From the NCBI RefSeq assembly GCF_907164915.1, contig NC_061866.1, positions 43,960,320 to 44,024,319 of the forward strand: 64,000 nucleotides of DNA, in the 5' to 3' direction. The notes under the pieces were generated by a model. That model made no database searches, was not told the DNA's origin, and saw only the letters and a list, made by a program, of their open reading frames with translations. This DNA is from Impatiens glandulifera (taxonomy: Eukaryota; Streptophyta; Magnoliopsida; Ericales; Balsaminaceae). Made by a program: the position numbers and the translations under genes. This document shows positions 34,985 to 46,967 of the stretch, piece by piece (positions within the stretch are counted from its first letter, which is position 1; the number at the start of each line of letters is the position of its first letter).

Positions 34985-35010
34985 GACTGTAACACAAATT
35001 TTCAATAAAT

Positions 35011-35092
35011 GTGAGTATATATAATTTTTATTTTAAGTTATTTATATATATTTAAAAAAACTAAGGTTTAAGTGATATATTTTTTTTTGTAG
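35011..35092 (+). other. 3' UTR intron of EXT-e
   Basis: AATAAAT/GTGAGT donor and TTTTTTTTGTAG acceptor, 82 bp. Confidence 0.72.
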
Positions 35093-36735
35093 GTGAAAGG
35101 TTAATGGAGATAATATTTTCGACATGCAACAATATTTCTATCTCAAAGAAAGAAATTACGAGGAGAATAATGATTGTTAAAGTGTTTCATAATGATTTTC
35201 TTATTTATAGTTATGAACTCTTTAATTTATTGTTGGGTAATATTATTATTCATTTTTAATTTTATGAACCATATTATATTAAAATTTCTATATTTTATTG
35301 GTTAACAATTTAAACATGGAATGTAGTGACATTGCAAAAAAAAAAAAATAAATCTTAATATTATTTGAATGTGGAGTGTGGAAAGAAGTAACAAGACAAT
35401 GTGGAACAATATTTTTTTTTATATGTTGTTTGGCATTATTGTCTAAATTTATGTAAACTAATACTAATTTAAACTAGAACTATAAAGTAGATAATAATTT
35501 AAAAAATGAAAAATATATTTATATCTACAAAAATAATATTTATTATCCATGACTTGATAATGCTAACTACACGATGATTTGGTTAATTTATGTGCTCTAA
35601 TCCAATCCGAATTTAACCCAACCCAAACTAAATTATGTTACCCAAATTTATATTTTAGGTTTGGGTCAGGTTTGAGATTTGGATCAACCCAAAATTTATA
35701 TTTTAGGCTTGGGTTAGAGTTGAGATTTGAATCAACCCAAGAGAAGCTCACTCTTAACCGGGGCAAGAATCAACAGAGTCTCGTGATAAGACTGAAGCAC
35801 CACCTTGTGACACTTTTGTTGTTCCTCAACTAGCCTTAGAAAGAAATAAGGTAGAATATTTGAAAAGTTTGTGTGACAATCAGCCTCAAGTTTTAACTTG
35901 AGGATCAACAAGGATTAATAATGACAATACAATGTTTAACATGATGGAGATTCTTGAAAAGTTTCTACTAAATTTGAGAGAATCATGAAATAAAAGTGCA
36001 AAAAAGAAATACAAAATTCTTAGCTAGTGAGTTGAGTTATAATCTTAAAAATGAATCTATAACTAACATTCATATAAATATAGGCAATTTGTAAGAAGCT
36101 TATCATCAGCGTTCATCTTTAACGAAGGTATAAGATGCATTTTTTATCATCATTAATTCCTAAGTAGAACAAAAAAAAACATCATCATTTTGATGCGCAA
36201 TACTTAAAAGTTAAGTATTCTAGGCATTAAAGACAATATAGTCACTAATGATTTAGAAAATCCAAATTTGAAATTATAGGCATTATAGAGACTGCTCATT
36301 GTACCATCGTTGATGACTATTGGCTAAGGAAGTTCAAGTATCTTACAAAGGATATAAAAATTATATAATTAACTGTATTTATGTTATTATATACTATCAT
36401 TTGCATTTATATTATAGTTTTTACCAATGAAAGCGACAACTTTTTCTTTGAAAATGTTACATTTGTATATAATCATTTGAACTTAACATTTATTTAGTAA
36501 GTTTGATTGAATTATATGATTTGTCTTACTATTTATTACATGTGTGTAGATCCTGTTTATAAAATCATATGAAAACAATTTAAGTGTGTAAAAATGATGT
36601 AACATGACAATTATTCTACTTCGTATTTAAAACAAATATATTATTTATGTTTTATAATGTTAATCTAACTATATTATTTCTTAGTACAAATATGATGAAA
36701 AAAATTACAACATAGTGAGAATCTTGTAATTGTAA
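35093..36735. repeat. 3' flank of EXT-e, shared with EXT-d, -f and -g
   Basis: Aligns with 29076-31735 (minus the solo LTR) and 55021-56650. It includes the TTGGGTT-rich segment at 35578-35765. No gene. Confidence 0.65.
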
Positions 36736-37640
36736 ATGTGGTCATAACATCAAACAATTTAAAAAGGATTTTCCAAGTGTATATATATTAGCATGCCATC
36801 AAATTTTATTTTTATTTTTGGAAAAACGACTTAGCGAAATTTTATTAAAAATTCTCAAAAACGGGAAAAAAAATCACGAGTTTAAGAGATCATTCTAGAC
36901 AGACCTATAATGATTTTGAAGTCTAATCATTCTAAATATTAAAACGTAAATGAACTATCTAATTACAATGTTTTCGTTTTTAATGATTTTAGTAAATGGT
37001 AATTCCAATTCCTGCTGATATTTCAATTCTGCTCTGTACTTAGAACTTTTCTCAACATTCTCGCAAGTGCGCCACATTTAGAGACTATTTCTCTCCATAA
37101 TTCTTCAACACTTCTGCGGGTTCTGCCATAGACTCTCGCATTACGTTCCTGCCAAATGTTGTAAACTACTACTTCAAAGTCGCATTTGAATACGTTTGTT
37201 GCGAATCTGTTTCATTTGGCTTTGAGTAGTGCTGCTTCTTTGATTTCTTTCCATTCCTTCGGGAAACTGATCAACTCCAGACTTTTAGAAAATCAGTCCC
37301 AAATTTTTCATGCTATACTGCAGCTCCCAAACAGATGATTAATAGTTTCTTCACTTCCATTGCATAGAAGACAACTCCCAAACAGGTGATCAATGGTTTC
37401 TTTATTTCCGTTGCCATCAAACTTATTGACATTTAACTTAGCGTCGCTAATAAGATACAGCATCTTAGCGTCTCTAATAAGATACAGCATCAGAAGTTTT
37501 TACCGAAACACAATCTATCCATGGTAAGATTTAAGTATGCGACAGTAAAAATCTTTACCGACACATAATCTTAGCCGGTAAAAATCTTTACCGACACATA
37601 ATCTTGCGCCTGTATATTTCAACCATGCACCGATAAGTTT
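36736..37640. mobile_element. CACTA-like block interrupted by a LINE fragment
   Basis: The left part (36736-36803) and right part (37412-37640, with ACCGACACATAATCTT motifs) are one copy of the family, split by the LINE piece at 36804-37411. Confidence 0.4.
36804..37411 (-). mobile_element. 5'-truncated LINE 3' fragment, 608 bp
   Basis: Flanked by TGCCATCAAA at 36794-36803 and 37412-37421, a 10-bp target duplication. The T-rich left edge is the A-rich tail of a minus-strand insertion. The interior matches the 3' end of the LINE at 43184, including the zinc-binding C-terminal segment (DHLFGSC motif), with a local duplication of that motif. Uninterrupted equivalents at about 26420 and 31810 show the empty site. 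Confidence 0.8.
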
Positions 37641-40600
37641 GATTTAATTTTGTGTATTACTTCTTGTCATTATAGTTTAATTCTTAATATTTACTATTTT
37701 TGTTTAAACATTACTATCATTGCACAGTAAATTTAAACTAATTTTTAACAAGGGATATATACACACTTACAAATAATTGATAGATATAATAATATTTGCA
37801 TCTTTCAATGTTTGTGAGTTAAGTGTTTTATACTATTCATAATATTTTAAACATAGTTTAGTGTATGATTAATATAACAATACAAATTTTAAGGTTTAAA
37901 AAAAATTAATTTAACTAAAATATTTTTACATTTCAATTTCTATATTTATTTTGCTATTTCCGATGCTTCATTTGATTATTTTTAAAATTCAAAAAAATAA
38001 GAAATATTTTAGAATATTTTCTACACATAAACCGGAAAAATATTTTGCTTAGTACGAGTTTAGTTCATTTCTTTACATTTTTAACTTGTGCATCAAATAA
38101 TATAAATTGTGATTATTAATCATAATTATAAATTATTTTATAAGTTAAAAATAAAAATTAAATTATAAATTATAAGAAAAAATAAATTACGTGCTAGTTT
38201 GACTGGTTTGCCAGATGGACGTATAAACAGTGTATAACAAGTTTGAATTTTACGTAATAAACTAAGGTAATAAACTAAGGACGATGATATTTTGCTGAAA
38301 AAAATAGTTACTCCAATATTCTGTCGCCACCGAAACATTATGTTAAGAAACGCCTTTTATTGATTAACATTAAATAATAATAATCTTGTTGATGTTATAA
38401 ATGAATAAATATAAAAAAATATGTTTAAAATAAAAAAATAGTAAAGTTAAAAATAATATTCATATGTATCAATCATATTTATAAATGAAAAAAAAGTGTA
38501 TCTCGTCCAACTACGTAGCCAGAAATGTGTTCGAAAATTATTATTAGTTTCTGAGACAAATACTGACTCAACTCCAACTACACAACGAGAGGTGTTTCCA
38601 AATAGGTATAGGTGTGTATTATTATGGTAATTAAGAGCTTCAACATAATGTTGTTTTGTCTCTCCATTGCTAGTATTCTTGGAAGATTTAATTTTCTAAT
38701 GTTTATGAAATGCAAAAAAAATTATATGCAAAGGTGTTTACAATTATTTAAGGTTGATAAATTAGTGTATTAATTATGTCAAGACATTTATAAGGTTAAT
38801 GTTAGAACCTTTTATGTTGAAGTGATTTAGTAAATAGTCTTTTGAACCTTTGACACTTAAGAAACATGACAAGCAGCTGTCAACATTTCTATCGTTGTCT
38901 ATCGATCTCATCTTCAAAGTCCTCAGGTAGCTATCGCCATCTATGATACGACAATGTGGTATTGTTGGCATTTTGTTAATTCAAATTAAATTTCATGATA
39001 TGATATCATCTGCCAAGATTTTAGTCGTATCTACTTGTAGCAAGTTATAGTAAATATGCATATCGAGATAATATTGTTCTTTACTTTAGCAAAATATTAT
39101 ATGAACTTTTGGCTAATCCATGGAAGATGATTTGGTTGTATCCTTTCATCATGTTTTTTTTTGGTATAGAGAAGTGGATTTTAAATAATAGTAGTAAATG
39201 ATGAAAGTCTATATGGTAGTCAAGATATTATAAAAAAAATGCAGAAAATTTATAGAGAAATACTCATTCTACTACCCTTAAAAAATTGTTTAATTGTGGT
39301 TGGCAACTTTGACCATTTTTTTATATTCCATCATTGCTGTTTTGTGTAATTGTTTTGTTGAGAAAGCTTAGTTAGGTATGTAAATATGTTGATATCAGAT
39401 AAATGGATGCTTATTTTATAGAGATTTAATTTTCAGAACGATTTATATTCATAGTCTAAACGGTGAGTGGTAAAATTCTAATTTGTAATTGTACACGATA
39501 AAAACCGTTCAGATAGTTTTCATCACTTAAAAGAAATTACTTTTTCTGAAATCGAAAAGTAAAATAAAATTAGACTTTATAGTCAACCCCATAACTTACA
39601 TTTGCGTTGAATCCTAGTTAAGACTGAGAATAAAATGGTAGATTGACATAGTTCGTTTTTTTCTTTCTTTTTTCGATTTAAAGAATAAAATTTCACAACA
39701 AATAGTCGCCACCTAATTTTCTCTCAAAATTAGAAAATATAATTGTTGGTATATGAACACCAAGAATTAGAGATTCCATTTTATGGGTTTGATGCTTGGT
39801 GACGTGTGAAAAAACACATGATGTTTTACCCCCACACCGGACTAGTTAGATATTTTAATGGTATTTTTTATCGTCATTTTGATTAGGGATAACAATTTCT
39901 AACCCGACACACAAACACGATCCGAATCCAACACAAAAAAAATCAAGTTTTGGTCATGTATTTAATGGTTCTGATTTCGACCCGTTTAACTTGATTAATA
40001 ATATGTTTACATTTTTACATTTTTAGCGTTTATTCATAAACGGTTACGAACTCAAAATCGTTCTAGGCTCGTCTAGAATGATCCCGTAAAATTCATGGGT
40101 TTTTTTTTTTTTTTTTTTTGGGAATTTTTAATGAAATGAATCGAAGTTATTTTTCCAAAAAAAAATAAAAAATTGGGTCAACCTAAAAATGACCTAAAGT
40201 AGACTCGTTAACCCCGTTTACAATTTTATTTTGTAGTCTTTTTGTTTTCCCTTTCCTAAAAAAAAAATTGAAGTCTTCCCTATGTTTCAACTTGATTTTT
40301 TTATCCTTTCTTTTCTAATTTTCATCCTGCTGTCACAAAAATTTTAAGCCTTCCCTTTCTTTATCGGAATTTCCGGTCGTCATTGAATCCTCAGTAGTTG
40401 GCTTTTGATCCACCACTACCTCCCACCCACTATGCAACAGTCGGCCCATCCCTAAACATTAGATTCTCTTGTAGCTGTTGATGTCACCATGGAGAGAGTC
40501 ACATTTATTTTTTTTTTTTCCTTTTGTAAGCGAATTTGTAATTTAAAACACCTACAAAATTATTATCTTTTTTTTCCTCTTTTACTTTATTTATAAAACA

Positions 40601-40685
40601 TAAGAATGTTGTGAACACAATAAATAAAAATAATTAATACTTATGTACTTCAACATTCCTGTTAGATTTATTGTCCTGCTTAACA
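37641..40685. repeat. Segmental repeat before EXT-f (copy 1)
   Basis: Collinear with 57556-60965 (before EXT-h), and from 38816 with 51116-52985 (before EXT-g). No gene. It carries a LINE tail at 40015-40165 that the EXT-h copy lacks. Confidence 0.7.
40015..40165 (+). mobile_element. LINE 3' tail fragment, plus orientation
   Basis: Its sequence (CTAGGCTCGTCTAGAATGAT, then GGGAATTTTTAATGAAATGA) is the reverse complement of 43190-43320 of the LINE. About 150 bp long, with a T run of about 22. Also present at 51820-51960 and absent near 59940. Confidence 0.65.
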
Positions 40686-40689
40686 ACAC

Positions 40690-41041
40690 TTCTTTGCAAC
40701 TCTGTTTTATGTTTAATCCTAACAAATATATGTTTGTTTGTCAAAGAATTATTGTGTTTTAGTGAGAATACCTATAATTAGAAGACCATAAGGAAGATTT
40801 GTGTCCCACGAAGTACAAATGCTTCCTAAAATTAAGAAAGTTGGTTTCCATTATAGATCTCTATCTCTCTTTTATTTTATTTTAATTGTATAATGTAAGC
40901 ACGTCTTATAGTAAAACTATTATCTCTATTACAGACATAAAGTAATCTAAAATAATATAATAATATATATATTTAATTGAAAAAATAATATTTTAAAAAA
41001 TTGTTAAATTCTAAGGACTATGGGTAATGTGACTATATATA
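40690..41041 (+). promoter_or_regulatory. Promoter of EXT-f
   Basis: Shared block in the EXT-b/c/h style (GAGAATACCTATAATTAGAA, TTGTGTCCCACGAAGTAC, AAGCACGTCTTATA) and TATA box at 41034-41041, 45 bp before the ATG. Confidence 0.7.
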
Positions 41042-41085
41042 GAATGTGCCCTGCCATTGCAAGACATCATCCCCTCCGTTAAGCA

Positions 41086-42318
41086 ATGGCCACTCATGGA
41101 TCATATAGTACTCTTTGCGCCCTAACCCTTTGTCTAATGGCTGTTGCTTTGGCAGCGGCAGATTATGGTGACAATCATTACAACCACAACCACAAGTATC
41201 CTCATCACCATTATAAGTCGCCTTCATCGTATCTTTATAAATCTCCACCACCGCCATCTTATGTTTACAAGTCACCTCCTCCACCTGCATATATGTACTC
41301 TTCACCTCCTCCACCATCTTATGCTTACAAGTCACCTCCTCCACCTGCATATGTGTACTCTTCTCCTCCTCCACCTTCATACATTTACAAGTCACCTCCT
41401 CCACCATCTTACATTTACAAGTCACCTCCTCCACCTGCATATGTGTACTCTTCTCCTCCTCCACCTTCATATGTGTACTCTTCTCCTCCTCCACCTTCAT
41501 ACGTTTACAAGTCACCTCCTCCACCCGCATATGTATACTCTTCTCCTCCTCCACCATCATACGTTTACAAGTCTCCTCCTCCACCATCATACGTTTACAA
41601 GTCACCTCCTCCACCTGCATATGTGTACTCTTCTCCTCCTCCACCTTCATACGTTTACAAGTCACCTCCTCCACCTGCATATGTGTACTCTTCCCCTCCT
41701 CCACCATCTTACGTTTATAAGTCACCTCCTCCACCCTCATACATTTACAAGTCACCTCCTCCACCTGCATATGTGTACTCTTCTCCTCCTCCACCTTCAT
41801 ACGTTTACAAGTCACCTCCTCCACCCGCATATGTATACTCTTCTCCTCCTCCACCATCATACGTTTACAAGTCTCCTCCTCCACCATCATACGTTTACAA
41901 GTCACCTCCTCCACCTGCATATGTGTACTCTTCTCCTCCTCCACCTTCATACGTTTACAAGTCACCTCCTCCACCTTCATATGTTTACAAGTCACCTCCT
42001 CCACCTACATATGTTTACTCTTCCCCACCTCCACCATCTTACATTTACAAGTCACCTCCTCCACCATCCTACGTTTATAAGTCTCCTCCTCCATCTGCAT
42101 ATGTGTACTCTTCCCCACCTCCACCATCTTACATTTACAAGTCACCTCCTCCACCATCCTACGTTTACAAGTCTCCTCCTCCATCGTCATACGTTTACAA
42201 GTCACCTCCTCCACCTGCATATGTGTACTCTTCCCCTCCTCCATCATCTTACATTTACAAGTCACCCCCTCCACCTTCATACGTTTACAAGTCACCTCCT
42301 CCCCCGAGTGTTTATTAA
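41086..42318 (+). CDS. EXT-f: classical Tyr-rich extensin, 410 aa (mosaic)
   Basis: The N-terminus MATHGSYSTLCALTLCLMAV and promoter belong to the EXT-b/c/h type, while the last repeats, stop context (CCCCCGAGTGTTTATTAAGA) and 3' UTR belong to the EXT-d/e type, so the gene is a probable recombinant. Signal peptide to about residue 25, linker NHNHKYPHHHYKSPSSYLYK, then SPPPPSYVYK / SPPPPAYVYSS repeats to SPPPPSVY. An internal duplication is clear: 41471-41676 recurs without change at 41771-41976. A few SPPPS units (loss of one Pro in SPPPP) occur near the C-terminus. Frame intact, secreted wall protein by family. Confidence 0.95.
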   Translation: MATHGSYSTLCALTLCLMAVALAAADYGDNHYNHNHKYPHHHYKSPSSYLYKSPPPPSYVYKSPPPPAYMYSSPPPPSYAYKSPPPPAYVYSSPPPPSYIYKSPPPPSYIYKSPPPPAYVYSSPPPPSYVYSSPPPPSYVYKSPPPPAYVYSSPPPPSYVYKSPPPPSYVYKSPPPPAYVYSSPPPPSYVYKSPPPPAYVYSSPPPPSYVYKSPPPPSYIYKSPPPPAYVYSSPPPPSYVYKSPPPPAYVYSSPPPPSYVYKSPPPPSYVYKSPPPPAYVYSSPPPPSYVYKSPPPPSYVYKSPPPPTYVYSSPPPPSYIYKSPPPPSYVYKSPPPSAYVYSSPPPPSYIYKSPPPPSYVYKSPPPSSYVYKSPPPPAYVYSSPPPSSYIYKSPPPPSYVYKSPPPPSVY

Positions 42319-42344
42319 GATTTTAACACAATTTTTCAATAAAT

Positions 42345-42431
42345 GTGAGTATATATAATTTTTATTTTAAGTTATTTATATATATTTAAAAAAATTAAGG
42401 TTTAATTGATCTATATTATTTTTGTTTTTAG
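42345..42431 (+). other. 3' UTR intron of EXT-f
   Basis: AATAAAT/GTGAGT donor. The acceptor is TTTTTAG rather than TTTGCAG. 87 bp. Confidence 0.7.
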
Positions 42432-42850
42432 GTGAAAGGTTAATGGAGATAATATTTTCGACATGCGACAATATTTCTATCTCAAAGAAAGAAATTATGA
42501 GGAGAATAATAACTGTTAAAGTGTTTCATAATGATTTTCTTATTTATAGTTATGAACTCTTTAATTTATTGTTGGGTAATATTATTATTCATTTTTAATT
42601 TTATGAACCATATTATATTAAAGTTTCAATATTTTATTGATTAACAATTTAAACATGGAATGAAGTGACATTGCAAAAAAAACTAAATCTTAATATTCTT
42701 TGAATGTGGAGTGTGGAAAGAAGTAACCATGACAATGTGGAACAATACTTTTTTTATATGTTGTTTGGCATTATTGTCTAAAATTATGTAAATACTAATT
42801 TAAACTAAAACTATCAAGTAGATAATAATTTAAAAATGAAAAATATATTT

Positions 42851-43003
42851 TCTTTTTGGGAAAACGGTTAAAATTATTTCATTAAAATCTCAAAAGTGGG
42901 AGGGTCAGAAATCAAAGCTAGACAAACTCTAGCTATGATTAAGGATGACAATTAAAAGACTCTAAAAAACTAATTAGTAGCATTCATACATTCTAAAAAA
43001 CAA
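42851..43003 (-). mobile_element. Very short LINE 3' insertion with 19-bp target duplication
   Basis: Perfect 19-bp direct repeats (AAAAATGAAAAATATATTT) at 42832-42850 and 43004-43022 flank a 153-bp piece that starts TCTTTTTGGGAAAACGG, resembling but not equal to the 3' tail of the large LINE. Related flanks after EXT-e and EXT-g have one uninterrupted copy of the site. Confidence 0.85.
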
Positions 43004-43340
43004 AAAAATGAAAAATATATTTATATCTACAAAAATAATATTTATTATCCATGATTTGATAATGCTAACCCTACACAATGATTTGGGTTATTTAGGTGCC
43101 CTAATCCAATTCGAATTTAACCCAACCCAATCTAAATTACTTTACCCAAATTTAACATTTAGGTTTGGGTCAGGTTTGAGATTTTTTTGGGGGGAAAAAC
43201 GACTTAGCGTCATTTCATTAAAAATTCCCAAAAATGGGGAAAAAAACCACGAGTTTAAGAGATCATTCTAGACAGGCCTAGAATGATTTTGAAGTCGTAA
43301 CATTCTGAGTAAAAGCTAAAAAAGTAAATGAATTATCTAA

Positions 43341-46300
43341 TTACAATGCTTTCAATTCTAGTGAGTTTAAAAAACGATAAATTCCAGTTCCTACAGATAT
43401 TCCAGTTCTGCTCCGTGCTTGGAATTCTTGTTCACGTTCCCGCGAGGGCGCTGCAATCCGATACAATATCTTTCCATAACTCTTCAATGCTCCTGCGGGT
43501 TCTGTCATATACCCTTGCATTCCTTTCTTGCCAAATGTTATACACCACTGCTCCAAAACCGCACTTAAACACGCTTGTTGCAAAGCTATTTCCGTTGGCT
43601 TTGAGTAGTGCTGCATATTTGATTTCATTCCATTCGCTCGAGAAACTGATCAGCTCCAGACTTTTATAGAATCTATCCCAAAGCTCTGAAGTAATACAGC
43701 AGCTCCCAAATAGGTGATCTATGGTTTCTTCATTTCCTCTACATAGAAGACAGTTCGTATCCGGGATGCTCATATACTTGCTGATACGATCACGAGTGTC
43801 GAGTCTTTTCCAGAAGACAAGCCATAGGATGAACTGGTGTCTAGGGATAATCTTCGTTAACCATACAAGAGGAGCCCATTCTACTTTCTATACTTTTTCC
43901 CGGGTTACCTCCCATATTTTCTTCGATACCAGCTTCCCATTGTCATCAGCTTTCCATTCATGAATATTCGGTCTGTCGTGTAGTTGTATGTTACTTATAT
44001 GATCAAGTATCCTCTGTCCTTCTGGATTTCTTCTCAGGAGTGAGTCCCAAATTCCGTCTTTAATATCTCTGATTTTCGCTTCTGTGTAGTCCCTTCTAAT
44101 GCGGGTATTTTGAAACTCCTCATTTTGGATGATAGGATGGTTTTCGAACCAGGGGTCGTGCCAGAATATAGTGCCTTTCCCGTCCCCTAGCAGGATGTCA
44201 TAAAGATCTGCAATATCGCTTCTTAGTTTAAGAATCTTTTTTAGAGACCAGCTCATACCTTCATGAATTTTGCAGGTCTAGATGCTGGTTTGTAGTTCAT
44301 AAACCTCGTATGCACCCATTTGATCCATAGTGACTCCTAATTGCGCTCTAAAGCCCACAGATGCTTGAAGGTGAGAGCCTTGTTCCACTCGATACAGTTC
44401 TTCAAGCCGATGCCTCCCTCGTCCTTCGGTTTGCAGAGAGCGGTTCATTTGACTTTTTTTCCTCCTCTTCTGCTACTGCCCCAGATAAATTTCATCATCA
44501 GTGTATCGAGCTCCTTCATTACCTTCTTCGGAATGACCATTTGCTGCGTCCAATAGTCAATTATGCCCATGACCACTGTTTTGATAAGTTCGATCCTCAC
44601 TGCATAAGAAAGTTTTTTCGCTGCCCAGCCAGATATCGTGTTTTTTACCTTTTCAATCAACGACTTGCAGTGTGAGATCTCGATCTACTTCGTGGTTAAC
44701 AGAATTCCTAAGTACCTTACAGGAAAACTTCCTTCCTTGATGCCCATGATGTTGAAAATTTCCTGCTTCGTTTCGTCATTTACGCCTCCATAAAATGCCA
44801 CACTTTTGCTTTCATTAATAGTTAAACCTGTAACCTCATAAAAAAACGTTAGTGCAACCCTAATAGTTTTAATGGAATCAATGTCTACGTGCGCTAGAAT
44901 GAACAAATCGTCAGCAAAGCATAAATGGGTTATCTCCTTTACCTCACAGAATGGGTGAAAGATGTATGGACGATTCTGTCGGAACATCGCGAAGATGCTC
45001 TCAAAGATCGCCATGATAGGTACGAAAAGGAAAGAAGAGAGGGGGTCCCCTTGCCTTACCCCGTTATCACACTTGAAATAGCCTCCGTGGACTCCATTGA
45101 CACTAACAACAAAGCAGAATGATGAAACACACTGCATAATCGAATCAATAAAAATTATAAGAAAATCAGATACAACCAGAAAGTCTCGAATGTCTTCCCA
45201 TCTAACAGAGTCGAAAACTTTCTTGATATCTATTTTGAAAGCCACTCTCGGGGATATTTTCTTATTCCCGTAGACTTTTAAAAGGCTTTGCATGAGAAGA
45301 ATATTATGAGAGATTGTCCTACCAGGGATGAATGAAGATTGGTTAAGATTTATAATTTTTCCTATGACATTTTTAAATCGTTTAGAAATGATTTTTGAAA
45401 TTATTTTATAAATCACATTGCACCAAGAAATTGGTCTGAAATCTTGTACTTTCTCGGGTACCGTAGTTTTGGGGATCAAGGTTAAGACCGATGTATTCCA
45501 TTGCTTTAACATCTTCCTGTTCTTGAAAAACTCCAGAACCCCATCAATAACGTCTTTACCCACAACCGACCAATTGTCTTTGAAGAACTGTGCATTAAAC
45601 CCATCAGGACCCGTGCTTTTATTCCCATCAATACTAAACAGAGCTTCTTTAACCTCAACCCTCGTGATCACCCTTATCAACTCGCGACTATCTTCTGCAG
45701 AAATTTTCCTACCAATAATCTGATATAAGGTATTCATATGACTTTGATGATGCTTTCTTGTACCCATAAGCTGCTTATAGAAATCGATAGCCAAATCTTG
45801 TACACTCTTTTGACCCTGAACATATTCACCATCACCATTCTTCAGCCTGTACACATTGTTTCTCATGTTTCTAGCATTGCATTTTCTGTAGAAGAAAGCT
45901 GTGTTTTTGTCACCCAACGAGAGCCAACTCTGTCTTGATTTCTGTCTAATAAAATTCTCTTCAAGAAGACTCGGCTTCCTGAAATTTTCAAGCGCATCCC
46001 TTTCTGTTTCATTGAGTTGTTCATCATTATCATCCCTTAATAACATTTTCTGAACTTCTTCCAATTCTTCTCTAGCAGCTAGAACTCAATTGGAGATATT
46101 GCTGAACTTCTTCTTGTCAAAACTTTGGAGATGATTCTTCAAGAGTTTAAGCTTCTCAGAAACCCTTTACATATTGGATCCCCTAACATCTGTAGACCAT
46201 ACACTTTCGAGAATACCCTTGAATTTGTCGTTTTCCATCCAAAAATTGAAAATTTTAAAGGGCCTTTTGAACCTTTCTTCCTTTTACCAAAACAATTTAA

Positions 46301-46967
46301 TCGGGCAGTGATCAGATATACCCGGATTCAGAACATGAAGTTGACTTCTCGGAAATTGGTTAATCCAGTTCTCATTTACCAGACATCTTCTAGTTTGCTC
46401 ATTCTCTCTCGTAGAAGACCAAGTGAAGAAATTCCCAGAATTAGTAGGCTCGATACAACCCATATCTCTGATACAGTCATTAAAGTCAATCATATCCCGA
46501 GTTATTTTAGATTCTGGGCTACGATCAGATTCGCTTCTAGTTACGTTGTAATCACCAAGGACAACCCAAGATTTATCACTACCGATCCATTTTCTAAGAC
46601 AATTCCAGAGGAGTCTTCTGTCAGTTCTTGAGTTGCTAGCATAAACAATAGCAAGATTAAACAAGATTCCTGTGATTCTGTCTTTAACCTCTACCAGGAT
46701 TGCTTGATCATTCAAAAAGAGAGCCCTGACCTCAGCAACTTTGTTATCCCAGATAACCCAGATTCTGCCCGCTTTGTCATTTGAGTTGTGAATGATTTCT
46801 CAGCTGCTATCAATACACAGCTTGCTAACCTTCTCAACGTTCCGACTTTTGACTTTTGTCTCAAGAATACCCATAATAGTGATCTTCTGGTTCTCAGTGA
46901 TCCTCCTGATTTCTTTGCATTTCAGAGGGTCATTGAGTCCCCTTATGTTCCATGTCACTATATTCAT
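43341..46967 (-). pseudogene. LINE ORF2 remnant: APE endonuclease, reverse transcriptase, zinc-binding end
   Basis: The ATG at 46967-46965 starts MNIVTWNIRGLND, the usual N-terminus of plant LINE endonucleases. VVLGDYNV and SDHCPI motifs follow. The reverse transcriptase (open 46064-44685) shows FRPISWCN, KIDIKKVFDSVRW, GVRQGDPLSS and the catalytic FADD at about 44918-44907. The C-terminal region has LLCRGNEETIDHLFGSC, a zinc-binding RT-associated segment. In-frame stops occur at 46802, 46286, 46169, 46088, 44687 and 44447, and a frameshift near 44258, so it cannot make a full protein. From 46967 to 44447 the frame itself is unbroken, so decay is mainly by substitutions. Confidence 0.9.

Noticed and set aside
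37308..37490. Small minus-strand ORF with two DHLFGSC-type motifs (also 57190-57405)
   Set aside because: It is the duplicated zinc-binding tail of a LINE fragment running into flank, not a gene.
38774..38971. 65-codon minus-strand ORF recurring near 51043-51273 (and partly near 58.8 kb)
   Set aside because: Its recurrence is explained by segmental duplication of non-coding DNA. The copies differ by frame-changing indels.
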